This document shows positions 14,635 through 23,761 of a DNA stretch of 64,000 bases, piece by piece. Position 1 is the stretch's first letter. Every line of letters begins with the position of its first letter. Made by a program: the position numbers and the translations under genes. The notes below the pieces were generated by a model. The model ran no database searches. It was not told the origin of the DNA and was given only the letters and a program-made list of their open reading frames with translations. Origin of the DNA: an uncultured Alcaligenaceae bacterium (lineage in GTDB: Bacteria; Pseudomonadota; Gammaproteobacteria; Burkholderiales; Burkholderiaceae_B); NCBI GenBank assembly GCA_937995985.1, contig CALKIR010000026.1:62001-126000 (forward strand), written 5' to 3'.

Positions 14635-16980
14635 ATGTCTGCGAATATTTTTCAACAGTTTTCTGAATATTGGCTAGATGCGCAACAGCGCAGTGCCCTC
14701 TTTTTAGATATTTTACGCCAGCGAGGAGATCAATTTATAGAGCATACCCGTGAGGGCAAGCCGCCTGTTCTTGTTTTTGAGCATGAATGTGTTTTAGATG
14801 GGCGGACGTTAGAGCAGCCAGTCAATTATTCATTATTGCGCATTTTGCCTCCTAAAGAACACCCTGTGGATCCTAATGCCAAGCCCTTTGTAATTATCGA
14901 CCCACGTGCAGGTCACGGGCCCGGGGTTGCGGGCTCCAAATTATGTAGTGAAATTGGTGTGGTGACCGCTGCTGGTCATCCTTGCTATTTTGTTACCTTT
15001 GGGCCAGAGCCATGTGCCGGGCAAACTATTGAGGCCATTGTCAAGGCAGAAATCGCTTTTCTCAAGAAAGTAGCTGAGCTGCATAACCCTGAGCGAGTGG
15101 GCAAGCCCTTCATTATTGGTAATTGTCAGGGAGGTTGGGCTGCAGCCATATTAGCCAGTGTAGCGCCTCAGCTGACAGGGCCTTTGTTGTTAGCTGGCGC
15201 GCCATTGGCTTATTGGTCGGGTCGGGCGGGACAGAATCCAATGCGCTATACCGGCGGGATGGTAGGAGGATCTTGGCCGAGCTCCTTTATGAGTGATATA
15301 CAAGGCGGGATTTTTGATGGGGCGTATTTAGTAGAAAACTTTGAGCAGCTGGATCCAGCTAATACCTATTGGAAAAAGCTCTATAACCTTTATGCCAATG
15401 CAGATACCGAGGAAGAGCGCTTTTTGCAATTTGAGCGCTGGTGGAGTGGCCACTTTTTGTTAACACGTGAAGAAATTGATTGGATTGTACAAAAACTATT
15501 TGTGGGCAATCAGCTGTCACGTGGTAAATTGCGAAATCCCGTTGGCGAAGGGTATGTGAATCTGCGCAATATCCGCAGTCCCATTATTATTTTTGCTTCT
15601 GAAGGAGATAATATTACTCCTCCACCCCAAGCATTAAACTGGATTTTAGACCTGTACCAGGATGTGGAAGATATTCGTGAGCATGAGCAAGTGATAGTGT
15701 ATTGTCTCCACGAAAGGATTGGTCACTTGGGTATATTTGTGTCATCTAGTGTGGCTTCTCGCGAACATGAGGCATTAGTCGGCGCTTTGGATTTAATTGG
15801 GTTGTTGCCGCCTGGACTATATGAGGCCAAGATCGAAGACCTGCATCCAGATATGCCACATTCAGAATGGATTAAAGGACGCCACTTGGTGACCTTTGTG
15901 CCGCGTACCCTCGATGATATTCGGGCATTGGATGATGGACGTGCGGACGAGCAAGGCTTTGAGGTAGTTGGGCGTATTTCAGAGGTGAATCAGCATATTT
16001 ATGATTTAGCGGTATCACCTGTGGTGCGTGCCCTCAGTAGCGGTTTTAGTGGCAAGTGGATGCGTGCCTTGCATCCTAATCGTTTAGAAAACTATCTGTG
16101 GTCGAGCCTAAACCCTTTGGCTTTATATGCTCATGCTGCAGCGCGAAATGCGCGTCAAGCACGTCAACCTGTTTCCAAAGACAATGTGTTTGTGGCTTGG
16201 GAGCGGTTTATGGGGCAGGCCATTATTAATGGCTGGAATGCCTATAGAGACATCCGTGATCAAACCATTGAAGCCACATTCCATGCATTGTATGACAATC
16301 CTTATATGCGTGCCTTGGTTGGTTTGGATGCCCCAAACCAACAAGAAAAGGTGGTGCAGTCTGATGAATCAGCACTACACGCCGAATTACGCGAGCTGCG
16401 CAGTGAATTAGCTGCCATGCAAATTGAGCAAGGGGGACCGTTAGAGGCCTTTGCGCGAGTATTGATTTATATGGCAGGGGAGCGTACCTTTATTGATGAG
16501 CGAGCCTTTAATATGTTGCAAAATTTGGCACAGCATAAACGTCAACAGGTTCGCTTACCCAGTCTCGAAGAGTTACGGCCTATTATGCGTCGTCAGTGGC
16601 GTATTGTACGTGCTTATCCTGAGCAAGCGATTAATGCCTTGCCAATCCTAGTCAAAGATCAGGCGATGCGGCAGTCTATTTGGGCGGCAGTTTCTAAGAT
16701 TGCCGAATTAAGAGATGTGCTAAATGTAGACGAAGGGGTACATCAGCGCTTTGCCCATGTGGCACGTGTAATGGGCTTGACCAGTCACTGGTCGCCTGGG
16801 GTGCGTGAATCGCGTATTTGCCCGGAGGCAGTAGAGTTGCCTACCCCTCCTAAAAAAGTAGCTGCTGCCCATGGAACGCAGCAGACTGTTGCTCAGGTTG
16901 CTAAAAAAGCTTCTAAAAAGGCTTCTAAGCGCGCAGCCACTAAAAAATCAGCAGCTAAAAAAACATCTACAACTAAGTAG
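14635..16980 (+). CDS. DUF3141 protein with PHA-synthase-like alpha/beta hydrolase core and lysine-rich tail
   Basis: A 781-residue protein of the DUF3141 family. The N-terminal half is an alpha/beta-hydrolase related to polyhydroxyalkanoate synthases. The box GNCQGG carries Cys164 as nucleophile (PhaC enzymes use G-x-C-x-G), Asp325 sits in EGDNITPP, and His364 sits in RIGHLGIF, in the order expected for a Cys-Asp-His triad. The C-terminal half is helical. The last 45 or so residues are rich in Lys and Ala (AKKASKKASKRAATKKSAAK), like the DNA-binding tails of some PHA granule proteins. It follows the ABC exporter genes by 18 bases and may share their operon. The biochemical activity of DUF3141 proteins is not established, so polyester synthesis is inference. 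Confidence 0.85.
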   Translation: MSANIFQQFSEYWLDAQQRSALFLDILRQRGDQFIEHTREGKPPVLVFEHECVLDGRTLEQPVNYSLLRILPPKEHPVDPNAKPFVIIDPRAGHGPGVAGSKLCSEIGVVTAAGHPCYFVTFGPEPCAGQTIEAIVKAEIAFLKKVAELHNPERVGKPFIIGNCQGGWAAAILASVAPQLTGPLLLAGAPLAYWSGRAGQNPMRYTGGMVGGSWPSSFMSDIQGGIFDGAYLVENFEQLDPANTYWKKLYNLYANADTEEERFLQFERWWSGHFLLTREEIDWIVQKLFVGNQLSRGKLRNPVGEGYVNLRNIRSPIIIFASEGDNITPPPQALNWILDLYQDVEDIREHEQVIVYCLHERIGHLGIFVSSSVASREHEALVGALDLIGLLPPGLYEAKIEDLHPDMPHSEWIKGRHLVTFVPRTLDDIRALDDGRADEQGFEVVGRISEVNQHIYDLAVSPVVRALSSGFSGKWMRALHPNRLENYLWSSLNPLALYAHAAARNARQARQPVSKDNVFVAWERFMGQAIINGWNAYRDIRDQTIEATFHALYDNPYMRALVGLDAPNQQEKVVQSDESALHAELRELRSELAAMQIEQGGPLEAFARVLIYMAGERTFIDERAFNMLQNLAQHKRQQVRLPSLEELRPIMRRQWRIVRAYPEQAINALPILVKDQAMRQSIWAAVSKIAELRDVLNVDEGVHQRFAHVARVMGLTSHWSPGVRESRICPEAVELPTPPKKVAAAHGTQQTVAQVAKKASKKASKRAATKKSAAKKTSTTK

Positions 16981-16993
16981 TACTGCCTTATGC

Positions 16994-17030
16994 CCCTAAG
17001 CCAGGGCCTTAACAAGCCTTGTGCTTAGGG
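16994..17030. terminator. Hairpin between convergent genes
   Basis: CCCTAAGC / GCTTAGGG arms, extended by CAGGGC / GCCTTG with one G-U pair, enclose an eight-base loop. There is no T run on either side. It overlaps the last codons of the minus-strand gene. It is probably a shared terminator or 3' stabiliser. Confidence 0.5.
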
Positions 17031-18077
17031 AGTGGTATTGAGCTTGGCTTGTGCTGCCCAGCGCTCAAGGGGCAAAGGAGGATCAGCTCTATAGATGCGC
17101 TGTAATACCTGTTTAAGCTCGCTAAAGTCAGTAATGGTTGGCCAGCGATAGGGTAGGATTTGCTGCCAATGATCTTCCGCATCGAGCTCGGCAATGGCAA
17201 AACGAAAATTATTATTACCCGGGCCAACTCCCATGCGTAGATCTGTGATCACCAAGACCCCATCAGTTAGGTCATAGCGCACCCATCCACCGCTAAACCA
17301 TTCGAGACGCTGGCGTTGCTTATGGTCTGCTACGACCTGAGCATAGTGACGTTGGTGTGGCAAGCATAGTGCCTCTTGTGGAGCAGTATCAAGTAGGCTA
17401 ACAATAATTTCACAGTCCTCTTCAGCCTCTGTGCGAACAATTACACGCCACAGGAGGCTGTTGAGGGGCAGGGGTGTGCTGAATACATCAATTGGGCTGT
17501 GTTGTGCCAAAATAGGGTGAGAGAGAGCTCGCTCCTCAGCCCATAGCTTGGCACCTACCGTCCATCCTAAGTAGGCAGTGCTGAGGATTAGCCCCCAGCG
17601 CATGAGACTTTGTACTCTAGGGCTAGGACGACAGCATAAGCCGGCAATGGCACCAATACACAGGGGAAGCGTATAGAGGGGGTCAATAATAAATATACTT
17701 GACCATGCGGTAGGAATAGCTTGAGTAGGCCACCAAAGTTGTGTTCCAAAACTGGTAAAAGCATCTAATAATGGGTGCGTAATGAGGCATAACCATAGGG
17801 CCAGAAATAAGCGACGTGTACTGTATGCGGTATGGGGCTTAATGAGCCGCCAAAGGATGGTAAGTAATACTGCACAGGCACTGAGCACAAGCAAAGAATG
17901 TGTCCAGCCGCGATGATAGGTCATGCTGCTAATTGGATCCCCGTAGCGAATAAAAACATCTAAATCGGGAAGGGTGGCCAGCGCAGCACCTAGCACAATG
18001 GATTTGCGTCCTAAAAAACGATGGAGCGCAACCCCGGTAATACTGCCACCAAGAACAGCTTGGGTGATGGAGTCCAT
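17025..18077 (-). CDS. YdjM-family (DUF457) membrane-bound metal-dependent hydrolase-like protein
   Basis: A 350-residue inner-membrane protein. The N-terminal region has the family signature MDSITQAVLGGSI, then LPDLDVFIRYGDPIS and HRGWTHSLLVL, with the conserved Asp and His residues thought to bind metal. Several membrane segments occupy about residues 60-190, followed by a soluble C-terminal domain of about 150 residues. E. coli YdjM is the best-known member (SOS-regulated). No LexA-like site is visible upstream here. The enzymatic activity of the family is predicted only. Confidence 0.88.
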   Translation of the reverse strand: MDSITQAVLGGSITGVALHRFLGRKSIVLGAALATLPDLDVFIRYGDPISSMTYHRGWTHSLLVLSACAVLLTILWRLIKPHTAYSTRRLFLALWLCLITHPLLDAFTSFGTQLWWPTQAIPTAWSSIFIIDPLYTLPLCIGAIAGLCCRPSPRVQSLMRWGLILSTAYLGWTVGAKLWAEERALSHPILAQHSPIDVFSTPLPLNSLLWRVIVRTEAEEDCEIIVSLLDTAPQEALCLPHQRHYAQVVADHKQRQRLEWFSGGWVRYDLTDGVLVITDLRMGVGPGNNNFRFAIAELDAEDHWQQILPYRWPTITDFSELKQVLQRIYRADPPLPLERWAAQAKLNTTP

Positions 18078-18395
18078 GAAAATGAGAGAGATTAATTAGG
18101 TGAATTAATAAAACAGCTCATTTGAGTATAGCGTGCATGTTTATTATCTTACTAGAATGATGGCATCGGACAGATTATTTGTTCGCATTTGGTGGCGGTT
18201 TCATTTAGGTGTCAGGGGATTATATGTAGTGCGGCGGCTGAGATTGTGGTGCAGATGCCCCATGCTATTGCCCCAAAGCACTTAAATAAGCGTATGATCG
18301 GTGAAGACTAAGGGACGCGTAGCGCGTAGTTATGCCTGGTAGCGTACTCTTGGGTCTTAGGATTTCTTTTAGTCGGTGTTGGCAAGGCTTTATTT
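18078..18395. other. Intergenic region between divergent ydjM-like gene and trhO
   Basis: About 318 bases without a gene. I see no coding frame, tRNA or clear riboswitch. A small dyad ACGCG-TAG-CGCGT lies near 18315-18327. The promoters of both flanking genes should be here, but no convincing -35/-10 pair stands out. Confidence 0.5.
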
Positions 18396-19397
18396 ATGTC
18401 CCAATATTTAATTGCAGCCCTGTATCATTTTGTTGAATTAGATGATTATGCGACATTACAGGCGCCTCTTTATGATTTTTGTGCACAGCATGATGTGATT
18501 GGTACCCTTTTGCTGGCTCGTGAAGGGATTAATGGCACCATTGCTGGCCCAGAGTCTGGGGTACGAGCAGTGTTAGATTATTTGCGTGCGGATCCTCGTT
18601 TGGCTGCTTTGGAGCACAAAGAGGCGTGGAGCGAGCAGGCGCCTTTTTATCGATTGAAAGTACGCCTTAAAAAAGAAATAGTGACCCTAGGGGTGCCCGA
18701 TTTACGCACTGCTGAGTGGGTAGGTGAATATGTGCCGCCCCAAGAGTGGAATGATCTAATTCGGCGCCCTGATGTTGTGTTAGTGGATACGCGTAATGAT
18801 TATGAGGTGCGTATTGGAACCTTTAAAGGGGCCATTAATCCATGTACAGAGGCCTTTGCTGATTTTCCTCAGTGGGTCCATGAGCAGCAACAACCTGGTG
18901 GGGTACTCGAAGGCAAACCACCAGTGGCGATGTTCTGCACAGGAGGCATTCGCTGTGAAAAATCAACGGCTTATTTACGTACCCAAGGGTTTACTGAGGT
19001 TTATCACCTAAAAGGGGGGATTTTGCAATATCTTGAAGATATCCCAGAAGATCAAAGTATGTGGGTGGGTGAGTGCTTCGTATTTGATGAGCGTGTATCA
19101 GTAGGACATGGACTAACCCGTGGTGACTATGAGTTTTGTCGTTCCTGTCGCATGCCAGTGAGCGCCCAAGAGCGTCACATGCCCCAATTTGAGCCTGGGG
19201 TTTCGTGTCCGTATTGCCATGGCACGCATAGCCCAGAGCGTATTGCTCGGTTACGTGAGCGAGAGCGGCAAATGCGCTTGGCTCAACAGCGTCAAATAGC
19301 GCATGTCGGGGCAGATTTAGAAGCACTAAAAGAGCAAAAGAAAAAGGCTCATGCGGCACGGGTTGCTGCACAGCAGAAATTACGTGCTGCCCAATAA
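18396..19397 (+). CDS. trhO: Oxygen-dependent tRNA uridine(34) hydroxylase TrhO
   Basis: Hydroxylates uridine at wobble position 34 of tRNAs, the first step to 5-methoxy- or 5-carboxymethoxyuridine. The 333-residue protein has an N-terminal acylphosphatase-like domain (LLLAREGINGTIAG near 35-50) and a rhodanese domain (about 120-220). The family motif CTGGIRCEK includes Cys181 and Cys187. A cysteine-rich segment follows (CRSCRMPVS, later CPYCHG). The tail is charged and basic. Convergent with fabI across a perfect hairpin. Confidence 0.95.
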   Translation: MSQYLIAALYHFVELDDYATLQAPLYDFCAQHDVIGTLLLAREGINGTIAGPESGVRAVLDYLRADPRLAALEHKEAWSEQAPFYRLKVRLKKEIVTLGVPDLRTAEWVGEYVPPQEWNDLIRRPDVVLVDTRNDYEVRIGTFKGAINPCTEAFADFPQWVHEQQQPGGVLEGKPPVAMFCTGGIRCEKSTAYLRTQGFTEVYHLKGGILQYLEDIPEDQSMWVGECFVFDERVSVGHGLTRGDYEFCRSCRMPVSAQERHMPQFEPGVSCPYCHGTHSPERIARLRERERQMRLAQQRQIAHVGADLEALKEQKKKAHAARVAAQQKLRAAQ

Positions 19398-19400
19398 TAA

Positions 19401-19422
19401 GGGCCCTGTTTAAACAGGGCCC
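19401..19422. terminator. Perfect 22-base palindrome between trhO and fabI
   Basis: Each 11-base arm reads GGGCCCTGTTT and its complement, without mismatch or spacer. It starts just after the trhO stop and lies between convergent genes, so it is most likely a two-way terminator. No long T run follows on either side. Confidence 0.55.
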
Positions 19423-19446
19423 CAAATACCAATGTACGGACACGCA

Positions 19447-20241
19447 TTATTCTGCCGTTGTATACATGCCCGGAGTGACGCTGAAAAAGCCAGCATCCAC
19501 ATGGGTAATTTCACCAGTAATGCCCGCTGCTAAGTCAGATAATAAAAAGGCCGCTGTGTTGCCTACGTCCTCGATGGTAACATTTCGGCGTAGAGGAGCA
19601 TTAGCGGCTACAAAGTTTAGAATCTTGTTGAAGTCTTGAATGCCACTGGCTGCCAAGGTACGAACAGGACCGGCAGAAATTCCATTGGCGCGAATGCCGC
19701 GGGGTCCTAAAGAAGCTGCTAAATAGCGGACAGACGCCTCAAGTGAGGCTTTGGCAAGTCCCATTGTATTGTAGTGGGGAACAGCTTTTTCAGCTCCTAG
19801 GTAGGTCAATGTGAGCACTGAGCTAGGGCGACCTTCTAGAAGTGGCAAGGTCGCCTTGACTAGAGCTGGGAAGCTGTAGGCAGAAATTTCATGTGCAATG
19901 GTAAAGGCTTCACGGGAGAGTCCCTCGAGAAAGTCTCCGGCAATAGCCTCACGGGGGGCAAAACCAATTGAGTGTACCAGTCCATCGAGTCCTTCCCAAT
20001 GGGCTTGGATATTGCTGCTTAAGGCATCAATTTGACTGTCCTCAGAGACATCTAAAGGCAATACAAAATCTGCCTCTAGCTCCTCAGCGAGCCCTTCGAT
20101 ACGTGATTGAAACCGTTCACCAACGTAGGTAAGGGCGATGTCTGCGCCTTGTTGTTTACAGGCTTGGGCAATGCCATAGGCAATAGAGCGATTAGAGATG
20201 ACCCCAGTGATCAGGATCTTTTTCCCGCTTAAAAAAGCCAT
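19447..20241 (-). CDS. fabI: Enoyl-[acyl-carrier-protein] reductase (NADH) FabI
   Basis: Reduces trans-2-enoyl-ACP in the last step of each fatty-acid elongation cycle; target of triclosan-type inhibitors. The 264-residue short-chain dehydrogenase has the FabI-type cofactor motif GVISNRSIAYGIA and the catalytic pair Tyr157 and Lys164 (YNTMGLAK), with Tyr147 also conserved. The frame extends 22 codons upstream, but MAFLSGKKILITG at 20241 is the family N-terminus and has AAGGAAAC in front. It follows mltD on the same strand, the mltD stop lying within the upstream extension, so these may be co-transcribed. Confidence 0.96.
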   Translation of the reverse strand: MAFLSGKKILITGVISNRSIAYGIAQACKQQGADIALTYVGERFQSRIEGLAEELEADFVLPLDVSEDSQIDALSSNIQAHWEGLDGLVHSIGFAPREAIAGDFLEGLSREAFTIAHEISAYSFPALVKATLPLLEGRPSSVLTLTYLGAEKAVPHYNTMGLAKASLEASVRYLAASLGPRGIRANGISAGPVRTLAASGIQDFNKILNFVAANAPLRRNVTIEDVGNTAAFLLSDLAAGITGEITHVDAGFFSVTPGMYTTAE

Positions 20242-20269
20242 GGTGCTGTTTCCTTGAAAATTTGAATGA

Positions 20270-21724
20270 TTATAACGATTGATTAGGTATGATAAGGCGC
20301 TTGCCAAGCGGAAGAGTGTGGCCGCGCAAATTATTTATTTTTTGTAGCTCTTGTACCGAGGTATTGAACCGACGCGCCAGGCTGTAGAGTGTGTCGCCGC
20401 GTTGTACGGTATGATGACGGATTTCAGTCTGTTCTCGGCGTGAAGGACGTCGTTCAACATCATGGGCACTATTGTCTTGTTGTACATCACGAGCCACCAT
20501 GCGTTGTGCCGTCAGGGTGGCTTGACTAGTAGGGTATTGAGTGGTGGCTGACTCAAAGACAGGTAACTCTTCGAGTGAGGCAACTTGTATGCCAAGGTGA
20601 GTGGGGTTTAGGGTATCGGTGTGGTCTTGAGCAGCCACAAGCAGAACCTGTTGGTCAGTGACCAACTGAGTATTGTTAGCTAAGTGGTTAAGGTCACGAA
20701 GCTCATCTACCGTCATATTAAATTGACGCGCAATTTCAGCCAGACGCTCACCCGGACGGGGCTCATACACCTCCCAGCGGCTGAGTCGTCCTTGAAAGGT
20801 TTTTAGGTTTTCTGCAAAAAGACGGGCATTTTTTTTAGGGAGTAAAATAATAGGCCTATCCTGTGGAATAATATCTCGTTTATAAGCAGGATTCAGAAAC
20901 ATAAATTCCTCAAGGGGCATGTCAGCCAGGGCTGCAGCAACCTCTATATCCATATGGCTTGGCCCTCGGACAGTAGTGAAATAAGGCTCATTATCCACCT
21001 TGGGGAGCTGGATGTTGTAGGCCACAGGGTTATGAATAATATTTTTAATAGCCTGTAGTTTGGGCACATAGTTGCGGGTTTCTTCGGGCATTCGCAAAGA
21101 GAGATAATCTGTGCCAAGCCCCTGTTTTTCGTTTTTTTCTATGGCGCGTCGCACCGCTCCCTCCCCCCAATTATAAGAAGCCAAAGCCAGGTGCCAATCC
21201 CCTTGGTAGTCAAAGAGATAAGATAAATAATCCAAGGCTGCATGGGTTGAGGCAACAGGATCACGCCGTTCATCAAGCCAGTTATCTTGGCGTAGATTAT
21301 AGTGCTTGCCCGTACTGGGAATAAACTGCCACAGTCCTGAGGCATGAGCCCGTGAATAAGCCGTTGGATTAAATGCACTTTCTACAAAAGGTAATAGAGC
21401 CAGCTCGGTGGGCATGCCTCGGCGCTCAAGCTCATCAACAATAAAGTACAAGTATTTGCTGGCGCGCTCACTCATGGTGAGTACAGAATGGGCATTTTGC
21501 GCATAATAGCGGGTCCAGTGATCGACTAAGGGTGTATTAAGGTTCGGAATGGCAAAGCCCCTACGAATTCGAACCCATACATCATCAGGGTCTTGAGTGA
21601 GATCAATGGTGACATGGGTGTCCACAGCTGCAACGAAATGATCCTTGTCCGCAGCAGGCTGTACCGCACAGGCCGAAAGAATGGCCACGCATATAAGAAC
21701 TAAAAAACGATTAAGGAGTGGCAT
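20270..21724 (-). CDS. mltD: Membrane-bound lytic murein transglycosylase D
   Basis: Cleaves the glycan strands of peptidoglycan to 1,6-anhydromuropeptides at the outer membrane. The 484-residue lipoprotein has a signal with lipobox LSAC (Cys19) and a transglycosylase domain (about 70-230). The catalytic glutamate Glu115 is in FVESAFNP, followed by ASGLWQFIPSTG. Two LysM regions follow: a divergent one near 320-370 (PGERLAEIARQFNMTVDEL) and a clear C-terminal one (VQRGDTLYSLARRFNTSVQ). ATG at 21724 lies five bases after the gloB stop; a TTG at 21733 would overlap that stop. Order gloB-mltD-fabI on one strand. Confidence 0.95.
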   Translation of the reverse strand: MPLLNRFLVLICVAILSACAVQPAADKDHFVAAVDTHVTIDLTQDPDDVWVRIRRGFAIPNLNTPLVDHWTRYYAQNAHSVLTMSERASKYLYFIVDELERRGMPTELALLPFVESAFNPTAYSRAHASGLWQFIPSTGKHYNLRQDNWLDERRDPVASTHAALDYLSYLFDYQGDWHLALASYNWGEGAVRRAIEKNEKQGLGTDYLSLRMPEETRNYVPKLQAIKNIIHNPVAYNIQLPKVDNEPYFTTVRGPSHMDIEVAAALADMPLEEFMFLNPAYKRDIIPQDRPIILLPKKNARLFAENLKTFQGRLSRWEVYEPRPGERLAEIARQFNMTVDELRDLNHLANNTQLVTDQQVLLVAAQDHTDTLNPTHLGIQVASLEELPVFESATTQYPTSQATLTAQRMVARDVQQDNSAHDVERRPSRREQTEIRHHTVQRGDTLYSLARRFNTSVQELQKINNLRGHTLPLGKRLIIPNQSL

Positions 21725-21729
21725 GGCAG

Positions 21730-22548
21730 TCAATGGTTATTTTTCCAATCTCTAAGGGCTGCAAAAACATCAGCCTCTTGGGTTAAAGGGGTCGGTGCAT
21801 AGCGGCTAGCGGCAGCGATGATGCTGTGCTCACGGGTGCGTAAAAAAGGGTTTGCCTTAAGTTCTCGATCTAGGCGTGACGGCAGAGTAGGGAGATCACG
21901 GGCACGTTGTGCTGTAACTTGTTTATAGTACTCGTGTAGATGAGGGTTGTCGGGGTCGACAAGGCAGGCCCACTCGAGGTTGCTAAGTGTGTATTCATGA
22001 GCGCAACAAATCAGGGTGTGCGGTGGCAATGCAGCAATTTTATTTAATGAGGCCAGCATTTGTTCGGCCGTTCCTTCGAACAGGCGCCCGCAACCAATAG
22101 AAAACAAGGTATCGCCACAAAAGAGAAAAGGCTGTTGGCCATCTGGTCCGAGGCTAAAGTAGGCAATATGGCCCTTGGTATGGCCGGGCACATCCAGTAC
22201 ATGAAATTGTATCGGCAAAATAGAGAAGTCTATGTGCTCGCCGCCGTGGAGTTTATGGTCGCAGTGCGGTATGTTTTCCCGAGCAGGGCCGTATACTATA
22301 GCATTAGGGTAGATTTGTTTCAGGGCATCAATGCCTCCGACGTGGTCAGCATGATGGTGAGTAATTAGGATGGCATATAGATCCAAAGTATGTTCTTGTA
22401 GGTAGTGCAGGATGGGGGCAGCTTGGCCGGGATCGACGATCAGGGCATGGGTATCGTTATGTACTATCCAGATGTAATTATCCTTGAACGCACGTACCGC
22501 GCGTAGCTGTAGCCCTGTTAATGCTGATTCTTTTAATATGTTTATCAT
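21730..22548 (-). CDS. gloB: Hydroxyacylglutathione hydrolase (glyoxalase II)
   Basis: Hydrolyses S-lactoylglutathione to lactate and glutathione in methylglyoxal detoxification. It is a metallo-beta-lactamase fold enzyme with the binuclear metal motif THHHADHVGG, further metal ligands in DVPGHTKGH and FCGDTLFSIGCGRLFEG, and CCAHEYTLSN for glutathione binding. The start is uncertain: Met at 22548 (MINILKE, 272 residues) or 22554; a longer frame to 22617 would overlap the divergent methyltransferase. Neither start has a clear Shine-Dalgarno sequence. The divergent gene starts at 22564, leaving almost no room for a promoter. Confidence 0.94.
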   Translation of the reverse strand: MINILKESALTGLQLRAVRAFKDNYIWIVHNDTHALIVDPGQAAPILHYLQEHTLDLYAILITHHHADHVGGIDALKQIYPNAIVYGPARENIPHCDHKLHGGEHIDFSILPIQFHVLDVPGHTKGHIAYFSLGPDGQQPFLFCGDTLFSIGCGRLFEGTAEQMLASLNKIAALPPHTLICCAHEYTLSNLEWACLVDPDNPHLHEYYKQVTAQRARDLPTLPSRLDRELKANPFLRTREHSIIAAASRYAPTPLTQEADVFAALRDWKNNH

Positions 22549-22563
22549 AGTCATGGAGGTTTT

Positions 22564-23307
22564 GTGACTGAATTGTGCAGCCTCACGACATGGCTGGAAA
22601 CAGCCATTGGGCGCCATGTGCGCGCTTTAGAGCAGCGCCAAATTAATCGTTTGGTATCCAATGTTTTTGGGTATCATGCAGTGCAGGTCAGTTTGCCCCA
22701 TTGGGATTTGCTGCGCACTAGCCGCATCATGCATAAATGGTATACCCAACAGCAGGTAAATCCAAGTGGTATCCGCACGGGTCTCGTTATTGCACAGCCC
22801 GAGGCCCTACCTTTTGATACCCAAAGCATTGATCTTATCCTACTTCCTCACGTATTAGAAAATGCTTACGATCCGCATCAGGTTTTAAGAGAGGTTGAGC
22901 GTGTTTTAGTGCCAGAGGGCCGCGTCATTATTACAGGGTTTAATCCTTTTAGCTTATGGGGGGTACGAGAGCGGATGGTAGGGATAGCGCCGCGGTTACC
23001 TGCGCCGGCAGCCCATTGGGTTTCTCCTTATCGGGTCAGTGATTGGCTAGAGTTATTATCTTTTGATATGGAGGAGTCTTTCCTGGGCGGGTATATTCCT
23101 TACTGTGAGCAATTGCGTTGGATTCGCCGTTGGCAGTTTATGGAGTATATGGGGCGTCGGTGGTGGCCGGTCGGTGGGGCAATTTATGTCATACGTGCTG
23201 TTAAACGGGTGGGCGGGATGCGTATGGTGGGTCTTAATTGGCGGCGCGTAGAACGTCGCCCACGCACGCGTTCTGTGGCGACGAACCGGTCGCAGCGCAG
23301 TTCATGA
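22564..23307 (+). CDS. Class I SAM-dependent methyltransferase
   Basis: A 247-residue protein with a type-11 methyltransferase domain. LPFDTQSIDLILLPHVLE and the following HQVLREVERVLVPEGRVIITGFNP are motifs II-III of the fold. Motif I near the N-terminus is weak. GTG start with GGAGGT (22555-22560) three bases upstream. This family is typically found between gloB and rnhA in betaproteobacteria; the substrate is not known to me. It is followed by rnhA after 10 bases. Confidence 0.87.
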   Translation: MTELCSLTTWLETAIGRHVRALEQRQINRLVSNVFGYHAVQVSLPHWDLLRTSRIMHKWYTQQQVNPSGIRTGLVIAQPEALPFDTQSIDLILLPHVLENAYDPHQVLREVERVLVPEGRVIITGFNPFSLWGVRERMVGIAPRLPAPAAHWVSPYRVSDWLELLSFDMEESFLGGYIPYCEQLRWIRRWQFMEYMGRRWWPVGGAIYVIRAVKRVGGMRMVGLNWRRVERRPRTRSVATNRSQRSS

Positions 23308-23317
23308 GGGATAAGCA

Positions 23318-23761
23318 ATGAGTAAGATAGTAGAAATTTGGACCGATGGGGCTTGTAAAGGCAATCCCGGTGTAGGGGGCTGGGGGGCCGTATTAAAATA
23401 CGGAGTGCATGAAAAGGAAATTTATGGCGGTGAGTTTGATACCACAAATAATAGAATGGAGTTGCGCGCTGTGATTGAGGCGCTGAGCCTGTTAAAGCGC
23501 CCGTGTACAGTGGTGGTGCATACCGATTCCCAGTATGTACAAAGGGGGATGACGGAGTGGCTAGAGGGGTGGAAGCTGCGCGGATGGCGGACCGCCAACA
23601 AACAAGCAGTAAAAAATGCAGATTTATGGCAAAAATTAGATATACTGGCTAGCCAGCACCAATTAACGTGGCAATGGGTGCGTGGTCATGCCGGTGATAA
23701 GGGTAATGAGCGCGCGGATGCACTGGCAAACAAAGGGGTTGAGTCCATTACTCAAGTATGA
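23318..23761 (+). CDS. rnhA: Ribonuclease HI
   Basis: Degrades the RNA strand of RNA-DNA hybrids during replication and R-loop removal. 147 residues, normal length. It begins with the active-site strand EIWTDGACKGNPG (Asp10), followed by NNRMELRAVIEAL with the catalytic Glu, HTDSQYVQRGM with the third acidic residue, and WVRGHAGDKGNERADALA with the His and last Asp. Its TGA stop overlaps the ATG of the RND adaptor gene (ATGA), so the two are translationally coupled. Confidence 0.97.
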   Translation: MSKIVEIWTDGACKGNPGVGGWGAVLKYGVHEKEIYGGEFDTTNNRMELRAVIEALSLLKRPCTVVVHTDSQYVQRGMTEWLEGWKLRGWRTANKQAVKNADLWQKLDILASQHQLTWQWVRGHAGDKGNERADALANKGVESITQV

